Below are positions 44,839-56,187 of a stretch of 64,000 bases of DNA, one piece after another. Under the pieces are notes generated by a model. It worked only from the letters and a program-made list of their open reading frames with translations. It was not told where the DNA came from and ran no database searches. The position numbers and the translations under genes are program-made. Source of the DNA: Phocoena phocoena (lineage: Eukaryota > Chordata > Mammalia > Artiodactyla > Phocoenidae); assembly GCF_963924675.1 (NCBI RefSeq), contig NC_089239.1:1415001-1479000 (forward strand), written 5' to 3'. Positions within the stretch are counted from its first letter, which is position 1. Each line of letters opens with the position of its first letter.

Positions 44839-44959
44839 TGAGAGCTGTGAGTTTCCATTTTATTGGGGGACTCACTGAGGGCTATGACTCAGGAGACAGC
44901 CTCTCAGAGAGCTCTGAGGAACTGCTGCCATGGGATAAGGGGGAGGTCAGTATATATGT
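44839..44959 (-). repeat. ERV LTR end piece, inverted
   Basis: It is the reverse complement, at roughly 95% identity by eye, of 49782-49902. Read on the minus strand it holds 'ccatggcagcagttcctcag', 'gagaggctgtctcctgagtc', an AATAAA and 'aaactcacagctctca'. This fits the R-U5 end of a class I ERV LTR. The match stops abruptly at 44960, where plus-strand-oriented retroviral internal sequence appears to begin. Confidence 0.75.
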
Positions 44960-46009
44960 AGACCAACTGTAATTCCTGAGACTGAGGGGGGAAAGGGGGA
45001 AAAGAGCCTTTTTATTTAAACTCAACATGTAAACTTAACTTACTTAAACTGTTATTTATAAACTAGTGAGTTTTACATTGTAACACCTGATTCACGACTA
45101 AGTTTAAAAATTAAACTGTGAGATCTCTGTCTGTGTCTATATGGATGTATCTATGACTGGGTGTACCTTATAGATAAGATATGTCTCTACCTCCAGATGG
45201 TATTATCAAAATTAATTTGTAAATGAGCTATTTAATGTCCTTAAGGGAAAATAAGCACTCATATTTACTCTCAGAAATATAAAAGAGACTAACCCAAATG
45301 AATTTCAGGTCCATGTGAACTGAGAAAAACTCAGTATTAAATTAATGTTTGATATTAGAGTTAGTTGAAGTTTGTTGGTTTAATTAATACAGACATGCGT
45401 TTAGAGTCATCAACACTAAGTATAATATTTTTATGTACCTAAGTTTACTAGAAGTTAAATAAGATCTTATTATGCCTGATGCAAATTTGTCAGCAAGGAA
45501 AATAACTTGGTATGATACAATTTTTATATGAAAATCAAATGTAAATAAGTTAAGAGTTTTTAGGCAAACTCTTTAGGAATAATTATGTTTCAAGAATATC
45601 TACATAAAAATAGATTCTCCCAATTTGGGTAACTTGAAACTTTAGAGTTTTGCTAAATTAAGTTAAATAATGGAAGTTTATTAAATATCTAGGTCATTCC
45701 CAAATAAAATAAGATACTGAAACATTACTTACTGAATATTGGCTTCCTTTTACAGAGAAACTAAAGAAATTTAGGATGATTAATAACTATATTTGATGCT
45801 ACACTGAGATGTTTTCTTTAAGAAAGCACATTTTTTAAAAGAAATTATGAACAGTATCTATAAGTTTGCCAATCTGCAAGATGCTAATATAAAGACATTT
45901 CAAAATTGTTACTTGTTAGTTTTCACTAGAAATTAAGGTTTTTAAGAGTTGAGGATTCCAACTAGTATATGTAACTAAAACTAGTAAGTTAATAAGAAAA
46001 AACCTGTTT

Positions 46010-46219
46010 GGGGCTTCCCTGGTGGCGCAGTGGTTGAGAGTCCGCCTGCCGATGCAGGGGACACGGGTTTGTGCCCTGGTCCGGGAAGATCTCACGTGCC
46101 ATGGAGTGGCTAGGCCCGTGAGCCATGGCAGCTGAGCCTGCGCGTCCGGATCGTGTGCTCCACAGCGGGAGAGGCCACAACAGTGAGAGGCCCGTGTACC
46201 GCAAAAACAAAACAAAAAA
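46010..46219 (+). mobile_element. Short CHR SINE (cetacean type)
   Basis: The head 'ggggcttccctggtggcgc' is followed by 'gagagtccgcctgccgatgc', a B-box-like 'gggtttgtgccc', 'gagaggccacaacagtgagagg' and an (AAAAC)n tail. The CpG-containing short form suggests a fairly recent family. I could not find clear target duplications. Confidence 0.9.
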
Positions 46220-46368
46220 TAACAGGGCATAAGGAATAGAAGTTAACTTTGCTAAGGGAAAATAAAGTAATTTTGTCCTAAAGAGAGGTTAGAGAGAGAG
46301 AGAAAGCATAGGGCAAAATCTGAATGTAAAAAAGGCATTTATAGAAGTTTTGTGGAAAAGAAACCATG

Positions 46369-46379
46369 GGGGGGGGGGG
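46369..46379 (+). repeat. Poly(G) run
   Basis: A run of about 11 guanines inside the ERV interior. Confidence 0.9.
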
Positions 46380-48044
46380 AAACAGTTCTATGCGTGGTTA
46401 GAACTAAAATTATAATAAATTCAATTGAGGGAATGAATTTTAATATCAAAAGTAAGTTGGCACAAAACTAGAATTTGATTCCTCTCTGTTAGGAGGACAG
46501 AGTTTTCTTGGAATATTGATCTGCTTTTAATAACAAATTGTAAACTTTCTTTACCTTTAGCTGGCAATCTGTTATTACTTTCTGTATTTGCCTTTGAACT
46601 CTTTTATTGTCACCTTGATTAAGTGAATAAGTATTATTTCATAGCGACCTATGATCTTATTTGACCAAGTGTTTTAAAACTTTTATGATATCTTTGACAA
46701 AATTCCCAAAGATCAAATTCTAAATGAAGTTTGTGTGACCTCTAGCCAACTCTGAGGTTTTTCCAAATGGGCCCCTGGAACACCACAAGAGATTTGTTTT
46801 CTCTCCTTATAAAAAAGATATTAAGTTAATTAGGCTTATTTGGTATGTTAAATCATATAGGAAACATTGTCAAATGAGTGATAAACCTTCCTAGGTTATA
46901 TTGTATGGGTAAATATTAATAGATATTCTAGAAATTATATGGAACTCCTAAAAATCTGTTATGTCCTGGTAAAATATTATCAGTTACAATCTTAAATTAT
47001 CTGTCACAACAGTAAACAAGTTTCTTTGTCAATTGCATTGTAATCAGGTCTTTAATCATGCTTGAACTCTTTTGAACTGTCATTCATAGACAGTTATTAT
47101 TTTACTTTGATGTCTTTGCAAAAATGCTTCATCTTCAAGAAGGTTCATAGAAAGGACTTTTTGACAAGTATAGGTTTCTGATAACTTTCTAATCATACCA
47201 CTGAACTGGGTAAAATTTTAAAGAATTTTAATGGAAACACTGATGGCTTCATAAAACAGTTACAAGAGATAATTAGTTACATAAAACTGAGTGAACTGGT
47301 GACTATGGTTATAATTTTTATGGCTTCTGTCTGAAATATTACTGCCTTTTAATCTGTGTTTTCCAGATATAAGGAAACTCTTCCCCTCAAGCTAATTTTG
47401 ACTTACATCATTTTGGCAAATTATACCTTTGTAAGAAGAATTGAAACATTTATCTTTTCTCTCTACCTGATCCCTCTCAAGATTGGAAACTCTTAGGCTC
47501 CCTGTAGCCTTATCAGGTGAATCAAGAAGGCCACCTCCTGACAGGTGCAAGAATTTCAAGATACTTTGGGAATCTTGAGAAGAGAGAAATTCACCAAATC
47601 TATAGATATTGCAGGCAGAATCTGATGGTAAACCCTTGACGGTAAATGGCTTTCCTGGCCTTGAGAGGAATTTTAAAAATTCAATCTGAGATTCCTTATA
47701 AAAAAACTCCAGGAAAGCCAAATTTAAAGAAGCCTGTATGCTCAATTACACTTAAGTAAATAATCAGGCCAACTTTATTGAAACCAGACTTACTTTCCAA
47801 ACAAATGTCCTAATTTGGTTATATTTGGTAGAAATCAGGGTAATTTTAGAGAGAAAAAATATGTTTCAGCAATATATCTTTGTGGATATTAAATTCTAAT
47901 GTTGTTTGTCTAAGACTCACTTCCTAGATGGCTACTTGTGGCTAGGTTACATCATTGTAAAAAATGATTGAATTATTAAAAGACACTCTAAGTTTGTTTC
48001 TTAAGCTTATCACAGTAATCTATCTGTGAATGAAGATCAGATGC

Positions 48045-48270
48045 CCCATGACCTGTAACCAGGAGATTATGTATACTGAAAAAGACATCATCTAAAGACT
48101 GTCTCCAAACTACATGGAAGGATGCTTAACAGGTACTATTAACTAGTTCATGCACAGCGAAACTGAAGGGAATTCACTCTTGGATTCATATTTCCCACTT
48201 AGAAAGGGCTCCTGCACCAGACTGGTCTCTAGAGAGGACTACTGACCTCAAAATTACCTTAAAACATGCT
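48045..48270 (+). pseudogene. ERV pol 3' end (integrase C-terminal) remnant
   Basis: The nucleotide sequence ('ggagattatgtatactg', 'ggattcatatttcccactt', 'ctcctgcaccagactggtc') follows the well-known pol/env junction region of class I ERVs, where the integrase C-terminal domain overlaps the start of env. Frame shifts and stops are present. It fixes the ERV orientation as plus. The assignment is by recognition only. Confidence 0.55.
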
Positions 48271-48979
48271 CAAGCAGAATAGAAACTACACCCACACCAG
48301 GGCAAAGAGAAGACAACATCAAAGGTAGACAGCAATCCCAAGAAGCTGACCTGACCCGCATGATAATTTATAGTGTTTTCTTAATTTCTTGAACTTTTGC
48401 ATGTAAATCTAATATACTTTTCTTTCATGAGCACAATCCCATGCAGAATTTAAAAACTAATCCAATTGTGGGTTTATGATCAATTACCTATGTCCAGTAC
48501 TTCTGAGTTACCTTGGTGGATTTCTCCTCTCCAAGGCTCTAATTGAATAGCCCTTAGGAAATGTATTCTAGAAGAAAGAAGTTAGAGTTCTGTTTGGGCC
48601 ACTATTGATATTACTAGATGGGACTCCCTCACTTGGATAATTAATCACACTTGCTCTGACCATCATCATAAATATGAATTTTTTTTAAGTTACTCAATCA
48701 GAGTAGTGAGCCAAATTTCAACCAAATATTATAACCTCCCTGAGTAATGGGATGGATTTATATGGTTAACACTAGGCTATGGTCATTTAAATTGAAAGGC
48801 CTCCCCCTTATGTTGCGAAGAATTAAACCATAGGAAGGAAACAACACTAGGAAATTGGTCTGGGTGCTTCATGAACAATGCTTACATATCATTTCCCTTA
48901 AAGATAGGGACTGGTATGAAACAGACCAGGTCAGATGACCTGGGAATATACTGGGTCACACCTAGTGGAAGTTCTTGGC

Positions 48980-49050
48980 TTAAAATCTTACTAATTCTTA
49001 TCTTACTAATGCTACTAGCTTTATAACTTGTATTCTGCCTATTTTTCAAG
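48980..49050 (+). pseudogene. Possible ERV env membrane-anchor remnant
   Basis: A leucine- and isoleucine-rich stretch, broken by a stop, lies ~0.5 kb before the LTR-like sequence. This is where a retroviral transmembrane anchor would be. Context makes this plausible, but the sequence alone is weak evidence. Confidence 0.35.
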
Positions 49051-49371
49051 ACTGTTGTTTCTTACATTACCAAATATGTGACAGATTCTCTGATAAAATG
49101 ATGACTAGGTGACTTGAAATGATTGAACAAATATATAGTTCTATATAAGACCAGTGATTGTAATAGTGTAATTCTAGATATGGGAAGAAACAACAAGATG
49201 GAATCATTTCCTGAACAATAATAGACTAGTAATACAGGTGACCCAGAGACTTTTGGCTACTGATTCATAGGGCCTAGTTTAGTAAGAGCACATTGAGTGG
49301 CCTATCAGTGAAAACCTGGCCTGACCATCTGGTACTACAAGAATGAAGTCACTAGCCACTGCAGTCACTAA

Positions 49372-49515
49372 TTTTTTTTTTTTCGCAGGCTCAGCGGCCA
49401 TGGCTCACGAGCTCAGCTGCTCCGCAGCATGTGGGAACATCCCGGACCAGGGCACGAACCCGCGTCCCCTGCATCAGCAGGCAGACTCTCAACCACTGCA
49501 CCACCAGGGAAGCCC
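49372..49515 (-). mobile_element. 3'-shortened CHR SINE, 11-bp exact TSD
   Basis: On the minus strand it runs from the SINE head ('gggcttccctggtggtgc') to '...gctgagcctgcg' and then straight into poly(A). The last ~70 bp of the family body is absent. Perfect duplications gcagtcactaa lie at 49361-49371 and 49516-49526. It sits in the ERV interior. Confidence 0.93.
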
Positions 49516-49555
49516 GCAGTCACTAACTTTTAACACACCCTGAAAGGAGTTCATG

Positions 49556-49925
49556 GTGGAGATCAGGAATGAGGCACCCTGTGCTCTGGGAAAAGTGGCA
49601 GAATAAGCCTCCAGATAGTTAGGTATTTTCAGTAGAAAATTTTGTATGAACGCAAATTCTTGCATCTCCCAATACTTAGAAAAGCACTAAAACCATTAAC
49701 TAAGATATCTGTTCCTCTTGACTAGCAGTAACCTTCTCCTGAGATGTGTGCTTGGTTACACATACCCCCTTTGCCAAAATCACATATATACTGACCTCTG
49801 CCCTTATCCCATGGCAGCAGTTCCTCAGAGCTCTCTGAGAGGCTGTCTCCTGGGCCATAGCCCTCAGTGAGTCCCCAAATAAAACTGAAACTCACAGCTC
49901 TCATGTTGTATGTTTTTATTTCAGT
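49556..49925 (+). repeat. ERV 3' LTR (approximate limits)
   Basis: It contains a 'ggaaaagtggcagaataagcc' block, 'ccatggcagcagttcctcag', an AATAAA (49878-49883) and 'gaaactcacagctctcatg'. This gives the R-U5 order of a class I LTR. The left limit is uncertain. The last ~120 bp are duplicated in inverted orientation at 44839-44959. Confidence 0.6.
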
Positions 49926-50471
49926 CAGCATTTGACAGAAACAGGAAGCAAGCAGGGAAATGAGGCAGTGATATTTCCTAATGGTCCTCATATTGAATCC
50001 TTATGCTTGCTGCCTGTCTCCATCCAGTGCTCTGTCTACATGCTCCTGAACCAGGCAGAACATGGCCCATACTCTAAGCAGGTACCACCCAGTCCTGGTC
50101 AGCTCCTCCCTGGGCTTGCTCCCATGCCTCCTTTGCCATCTCCCCAGCCATTTCCTTGCTTTCTGATTTGTGAAAAACTGTGAAAGTGATTTTAGAAAAT
50201 AATAACCATTTAAATTTGTATAGTGCTTCAGGGTTTACAGATTGCTCTCATACACATTATCTGGGGACCTGGGTAAATTCCTTGGACATTAAAGAAAACT
50301 CACTAACTGAAAGTGGCATGCTTAGATAGAATGTCATTATTTGGCAGTGGACAAATATTTCTGAAAACAAATAAAAGACACCTCCTTAATTCTGATCTTG
50401 TTGATCCCAAAGTTGTCTACCAGCCTTTACCTGCCCTCCCAGAAGGTGTATTTTGCTTTTAACAACAAACT
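49926..50471. other. Non-coding DNA, no feature resolved
   Basis: No gene or named repeat. Confidence 0.5.
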
Positions 50472-50594
50472 GGGGGAATTCCCTGGCAGTCCGGGGCTTA
50501 GGGCTCTGCACTTCTACTTCAGGGGGCACAGATTTGATCCCTCGTCTGGGAACTAAGATACCGCAAGCTGTGTGGTGCAACCAAAAAAAAAAAA
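50472..50594 (+). mobile_element. CHR-type SINE (~120 bp)
   Basis: Head 'gggggaattccctggcagtcc', B-box-like 'gatttgatccc', 'gggaactaagataccgcaagc', poly(A). This is the older short CHR/ruminant-like form. Confidence 0.88.
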
Positions 50595-50613
50595 AAGAAA
50601 GAAGAAAAAAAAT

Positions 50614-50696
50614 TGGTGTTTGTCCATTTCTGGCACAGAGCTCCTAAAACCTCTGGAATCTCCTCCATCATAAGAGCAATAAAGGTGCCTTTTGAA
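50614..50696 (+). repeat. ERVL-like LTR fragment, copy 3
   Basis: 'ggcacagagctcctaaaacc', 'ctggaatctcctccatcataag' and 'agcaataaaggtgcctttt' match the 5' part of the LTR type at 2755 and 30985. Confidence 0.45.
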
Positions 50697-51390
50697 AAAA
50701 ATTTTTTTAAAAACTTAGAGTAGTTGAAATGATGTTTATTTGAAATTACTTCTGACACAGTTTAATTTACACCTGAATTTTGTTTTTCTTGAGGCCCAAT
50801 GTTTGTTGAGCAAATCTGCAATGTTTACCTCCCTTCTAATAAGATAAATTTTAAGCATGAAGTGGTTTATTAAATAGAAATGTAAATCCAGATAATAATT
50901 AGATGTTCCTTTCCCTCAGAAACAAAAATCCAAAGGACCATAATGTCTAAAGTGATGCTCCTCTTCCCATTGGATACAAACTTTTTATTTCTAGGTTCAT
51001 TTGCAACATTAAATTTATTATGGGTCCATTTCCATACACGACAAACAAATATACTGGAGTATTTAACACATGTCATCACTGGTACACACAGTAAAAATGT
51101 TCCAATGATGCAAATTATGAATGTTCCAGGCTTATAAAAATATATGTTGCCAAACTCTATGTTACTGATTATTTTTCTTTAAATTCACATCCAACTGACT
51201 CCCAATCTCTCCTTCCACTGATAAGAACATTGAACTACTTGTAGTTTCCCAGGTGTTCACTAAAGTAGTATGAGAAAATAGGATCTTTGCTCCAGGTAAT
51301 TTCAACCAACTGAATTTCAGTTGGTTGAAAGATATAAATGGTTAGGCTCTGACGGCATAGCAGAAATTCCATTTCCAGGTAACAGAGAGT
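50697..51390. other. Non-coding DNA, no feature resolved
   Basis: Near 51306-51326 'caactgaatttcagttgg' forms a short palindrome. No gene or repeat family recognised. Confidence 0.5.
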
Positions 51391-51404
51391 CTGGCCATAT
51401 TATT

Positions 51405-51606
51405 ATTATTATTTTGTGGTACGCGGGCCTCTCACTGTTGTGGTCTCTCCCGTTGCGGAGCACAGGCTCCGGACACGCAGGCTCAGCGGCCATGGCTCAC
51501 GGGCCCAGCCGCTCCACGGCACGTGGGATCTTCCCAGACTGGGGCACGAACCCATGTCCCCTGCATCGGCAGGCGGACTCTCAACCATTGCACCATCAGG
51601 GAAGTC
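51405..51606 (-). mobile_element. Short CHR SINE, 14-bp exact TSD
   Basis: On the minus strand it has a complete head ('ggacttccctgatggtgc'), 'gagagtccgcctgccgatgc' and 'gagaggcccgcgtacc'. The (AAT)n tail appears as attattatt on the plus strand. Perfect duplications ctggccatattatt lie at 51391-51404 and 51607-51620. The exact flanks and retained CpGs mark this as one of the youngest insertions here. Confidence 0.96.
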
Positions 51607-51620
51607 CTGGCCATATTATT

Positions 51621-52239
51621 TTAATCACAATCCCAGTGGTGGTGTGTGGAGCACTGGGGTCCAGTTGAAGTGCATAGTCATTCACAAGGGATGGCTGTGA
51701 AGGAGATTTAAGTATAGGCAAGGCATTTAAGCAGTCACTAGCTGGCATCTAAAATTGCTTTCAGAGATTATATGATTCCAAGGGCAGCAGAGTCTCTCGT
51801 GCCCCCAGTACATAGGGGATGCTGACTGTCTACACTAGCCCTGTGCTTTTTATCCTCATTTCTCTCAAGAGTTCCCTGAAGTGAAGTAGAGGATACAGAT
51901 GCATAGTTGAACACCTTAGCACTCTTCCTGGGCTTCTCGGTGCGCAGAGGCTAGAATGAAGTGAGATTTCTCCCCGTGTTTTTATAGGCAGGTCTCAGTG
52001 GAGTACTGAGACACCGGGAGATGTTTTCCCCCTTGGAAGAGGCTCCTGGAAGAAGGAAATTGAGGATGAGTGACAGGAGAAAATTGGGGGATTTTGAGAT
52101 GGAAAAATGAAGAGCTGGGTCTTGTATAATGAGAAACTAAAATAAGGATGTGTGTAACGGCAAATAGAAATGCCCATGTATGTGGGATACTTTGCTACGC
52201 GTGGCTCCTACGCAGGCTTGGAGCTATGCCAGAAAGGAG
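51621..52239. other. Non-coding DNA, no feature resolved
   Basis: No feature recognised. Confidence 0.5.
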
Positions 52240-52385
52240 CATTCATCGTTGTCACCTGATGCCAACTCTTACATTCACTGAGCATCTGCTACAGGCCAGG
52301 ACCTGTGCTAACCCTTCCCATCAGGATTTCTGCATTCCTCACTGGCCCAAGGTCACCTGGGAAGTGGTGGATTAGGAATTCAGCA
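52240..52385 (-). repeat. MIR fragment, minus strand
   Basis: 'actgagcatctgctacaggcc', then 'ggcccaaggtcacctggga' and 'ggattaggaattcagcac' match the reverse complement of MIR. Confidence 0.5.
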
Positions 52386-53140
52386 CACGTGTATCTGATT
52401 CTTCTCTACCTGGCTGCTGTGCTTGACCCTCCACTTGGGAGTGCCCTTCCTACAGGCCTGGGTGACAAGTGGACACTTCCTTGGAGCTCTGGAATACACA
52501 CCTCTCTCACGGTGCTTATTGTGCTTCCTAGAGTGGGGGCTGTCCACTCAGTCACCTCTGTATCTGCAACAATGAGAAGAGTCCAGGAAATGTTCAGTAC
52601 ACATGTGAGCTGAATTCAACAGGAAAAATTAGCAAGAATCTGGGAGGCTGCCACACCAGGCAGAGGGATGGAGAGACAAGTGTAGACTTCAGAAGAGGGA
52701 AGGAAGGCTGCTTCAAATATGAACAAGCAAATAAAAGCAATGATTTAAAACAGGATCTCACAGTTTAAAACAGACAAAAAGAAATCCCTTTACCAAAGAA
52801 GGGATACTATGGTCCCTCTAAATCCTGCATATCCTTTCTCAGCCCATGTGGAATATCACATTCACAGCTGCATTTGCTCATTTCATGCTAACCTCATTAG
52901 CAGCAAATTTTAAGATCTATTTCAAATTGATATTGGAACAGCATAATTCTCAAAGATTAATTAATAATAAGAGTAATTTTACATCTGCTCAGTTACTTGA
53001 GATTCTCTAATATCCTGGCAGGAGAAAACACACACAGTGATGGATGTGATAGTCACACATCCAGTATCTATTCTCTGTCGAAATGTGCACACAGGGCTAT
53101 GGTCCTTCTGCTCTGATGGCTTTCCAATCCCTCTCTTAAA
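52386..53140. other. Non-coding DNA, no feature resolved
   Basis: No gene or repeat recognised. Confidence 0.5.
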
Positions 53141-53144
53141 AACA

Positions 53145-53300
53145 CTAGGTGCCCTTGGGTGAGTTAGTTAATCATTTTAACCTTCATTATCCATTCTTTA
53201 TAATTGCATAAAAGAATAGTATTGCATGATGCTGTTGTTTGACAGGGGTTAAATGAAACAGTGTATATAAGAGCACCTAGAAAAATGTTTCATGGATAAA
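53145..53300 (+). repeat. MIR SINE fragment
   Basis: 'ccttgggtgagttagttaatc', 'aaccttcattatccattc' and 'gggttaaatgaaacagtgtat' follow MIR order on the plus strand. Confidence 0.6.
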
Positions 53301-53356
53301 TTTTTATTAAAGCTAATGTTGGAATTTTGTTTTGATATTGCCCTTTGTTTTTGCTT

Positions 53357-53969
53357 TGAATTTTATTTTATTTTTATACAGCAGGTCCTTATTAGTTATC
53401 TATTTTATACATATTAGTGTATACATGCCAATCCCAATCTCCCAACTCATCTGACACAGCCCCACACCCTTGCTTTCCCCCCCTTGGTGTCCATATGCTT
53501 GTTCTCTACATCTGTGTCTCTACTTCTGCCTTGCATTAATATACGATATTTGTTTTTCTCTTTCTGACTTATGTCACTCTGTATGATACTCTCTAGGTCC
53601 ATCCACGTCTCTACAAATGACCCAATCTCGTTCCGTTTTATGGCTGAGTAATATTCCATTGTATATACGTACCACGTCTTCTTTATCCATTCATCTGTTG
53701 ATGGGCATTTAGGTTGTTTCCATGTCCTGTCTATTGTAATACTGCTGCAATGAATATTGAGGTGCATGGGACTTTTTGAATTATGGTTTTCTCTGGGTAT
53801 ATGCTCAGTAGTGGGATTTCTGGGTCATGGTAGTTCTATTTTTAGTTTTTTAAGGAACCTCCATACTGTTCTCCATGTGGCTGTATCAATTTACACTCCC
53901 ACCAACAGTGCAAGAGGGTTCGCTTTTCTCCACAACCTCTCCAGCATTTGTTGTTAAAAGATTTTCTGA
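53357..53969 (-). mobile_element. Minus-strand L1, 3' segment (interrupted)
   Basis: It opens with the reverse of an L1 3' end ('tatacagcaggtccttattag', 'tctttctgacttatgtcac', 'ggctgagtaatattccattg') and reaches 'ccagcatttgttgttaaaag'. At 53969 L1-B interrupts it. It continues at 61284-64000 after one copy of the 14-bp duplication. The reverse frame 53447-53767 still reads ORF2 C-terminal sequence ([18 protein letters not shown]). Confidence 0.93.
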
Positions 53970-56187
53970 GGACAACTAGGAAGGTGGTGGAAGAGTAAGA
54001 CGCAGAGATCACCTTCCTCCCCACAGCTACATCAGAAATACATCTACACGTGGAACAACTACAGAATACCCACTGAACGCTGGCAGAAGACCTCAGACCT
54101 CCCAAAAGGCAAGAAACTCCACACGTACCTGGGTAGGGCAAAAGAAAAAGGAATAAACAGAGAGAAAAGAATAGGGATGGAACCTGCACCAGTGGGAGGG
54201 AGCTGTGAAGGAGGAAAGGTTTCCACACACTAGGAAGCCCCTTCGCGGGCGGAGACTGCAGGTGGTTGGGGAGGGAAGCTTCGGAGTTGCAGAGGAGAGC
54301 ACAGCAACAGGGGTGCGGAGGGCTAAGCGGAGAGATTCCCACACAGAGGATTGATGCCGACCAGCACTCACCAGCCCGAGAGGCTTGTCTGCTCACCTGC
54401 CGGGGTGGGAGGGGGCTGGGAGCTGAGGCTCGGGCTTCAGTCAGATTGCAGGGAGAGGACTGGGGTTGGTGGCATGAACACAGCCTGCAGGGGGTTAGTG
54501 CACCACGGCTGGCCGGGAGGGAGTCCGGGGAAAAGTCTGGACTTGCTGAAGAGGCAAGAGACTTTTTCTTGGCTCTTTGTTTCCTGTTGCGTGAGGAGAG
54601 GGGATTAAGAGCACCACTTAAAGGAGCTCCAGAGATGGACGCGAGCTGCGGCTAACAGCGTGGACCCCAGAGATGAGCATGAGACGCTAAGGCCACTGCT
54701 ACAGCCTCCAAGAAGCCTGTGTGCAACCACAGGTCACCATCCACGCCTCCCCTCCCGGGAGCCTGTGCAGCCCGCCACTGCCAGGGTCCCATGATCCAGA
54801 GACAACTTCCCTGGGAGAACAAACGGCATGCCTCAGGCTGGTGCAACGTCCCACCGGCCTCTGCTGCAACAGGCTCACCCCGCACTCAGTGCCCCTCACT
54901 CTCCCCCGCCTGAGTGAGCCAGAGGCCCTGAATCGGCTGCTCCTTTAACACCGTCCTGTCTGAGTGAACAACAGACGCCCTCAGATGACCTACATGCAGA
55001 GGCGGGGCCAAATCCAAAGCTGAACACTGGGAGCTTTGCGAACAAAGAAGAGAAAGGGAAATTTCTCCCAGCAGCCTCAGGAACAGCGGATTAAATCTCC
55101 ACTATCAACTTGATGTACCCTGCATCGGTGGAATACCTGAATAGACAGCGAATCATCCCAAATTGAAGAGGTGGACTTTGAGAGCAAGATTCATTATTTT
55201 TTCCCCTTTTCCTCTTTTTGTGAGTGTGTATGTGTATGCTTCTGTGTGAGATTTTGTCTGTATAGCTTTGTTTTCACCATTTGTCCTAGGGTTAGGTCCA
55301 TCCGTTTTTTTTGTTGTTTTGTGTGGTTCTTTTTGTGGTTTTTTGTTTGTTTGTTTTTTTGTGGTACATGGCCTCTCACAGTTGTGCCCTCTCCCATTGC
55401 GGAGCACAGGCTCCGGACATGCAGGCTCAGTGGCCATTGCTCACAGACCCAGCTGTTCCGCGGCATGTGGGATCTTAGCAGACTGGGGCACAAACCCATG
55501 TCCCCTGCATCGGCAGGTGGACTCTCAACCACTGCACCAGCAGGGAATCCCTTGTTTTTTACTGTTTAAAAAACTTTTTTTCTTAATAATTATTTTTTAT
55601 TTTAATAACTTTATTTTATTTTATCTTATTTTATTTTATGTTATTCTCTTTCTTTCTTTCCTTCTTCTTTTTCTCCCTTTTATTCTGAGCCATGTGGATG
55701 AAAGGGTCTTGGTGCTGCAGCCAGGAGTCAGTGCTGTGCCTCTGAGGTGGGAGAGCCAAATTCAGGACACTGGTCCACAAGAGACCTCCCAAATCCATGT
55801 AATATCAAATGGCGAAAATCTCCCAGAGATCTCCATCTCAAAAACAACACCCAGCTTCACTCAACGACCAGCAAGCTACAGTGCTGGACAGCCTATGCAA
55901 AACAACTAGCAAGACAGGAACACAAACCCACCCATTAGCAGAGAAGCTGCCTAAAATCATAATAAGGCCACAGACACCCCAAAACACACCACCAGACGTG
56001 GACCTGCCGACCAGAAAGACAAGATCCAGCCTCATCCACCAGAACACAGGTACTAGTTCCCTCCACCAGGAACCCTACACAGCCCACTGAACCAACTTTA
56101 GCCACTAGGGACAAACACCAAAAACAACAGGAACTATGAACCTGCAGCCAGCAAAAAGGAGACACCAAACACAGTAAGATAAGCAAA
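53970..56187 (+). promoter_or_regulatory. L1-B 5' UTR / decayed promoter region
   Basis: It is homologous to the L1-A 5' UTR. The first bases read 'ggaaggtggtggaagagtaag' where L1-A has 'agaagatggcggaagagtaag', so the YY1-like core is lost. The CpG-rich block spans about 54240-54680. Only one copy of the block duplicated in L1-A is present (55156-55300), followed by a SINE. Confidence 0.8.
55332..55552 (-). mobile_element. Short CHR SINE in L1-B 5' UTR
   Basis: A (GTTT)n/poly(T) tail, then 'gtggtacatggcctctcac' and an end at 'accagcagggaatccc', the reverse of the head. It is the third layer of nesting: SINE in L1-B in minus-strand L1. It has several CpG-to-TpG or CpA changes compared with the copy at 51405. 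Confidence 0.93.

Larger units (their letters stand above)
44960..49555 (+). pseudogene. Decayed class I ERV internal region
   Basis: I recognise several stretches typical of gammaretrovirus-like ERV interiors in mammalian genomes: near 45120-45210, 45690-45760, 46740-46790, 47140-47180 and 48045-48270. A hydrophobic stretch near 48980-49045 follows. No gag, pol or env frame is open, and AT-rich decay is heavy throughout. Between the pol-end region and the membrane-like region only ~0.7 kb remains, so most of env is missing. Two SINEs are inserted (46010 and 49372). Orientation is plus, judged from the pol-end block and the right LTR. Confidence 0.55.

Noticed and set aside
44839..44959. Inverted LTR piece as proof of a complete two-LTR provirus
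   Set aside because: Orientation is wrong for a normal provirus and the piece is only ~120 bp long. It is reported as an anomaly instead.
47392..47745. 117-codon minus-strand frame inside the ERV as a viral or host gene
   Set aside because: It is antisense to the inferred ERV orientation and has no recognisable domain. Probably chance in decayed sequence.
55171..55909. Overlapping 132- and 213-codon plus-strand frames as genes
   Set aside because: They run through the L1-B 5' UTR and an antisense SINE. Low-complexity phenylalanine-rich translation comes from T-rich DNA.
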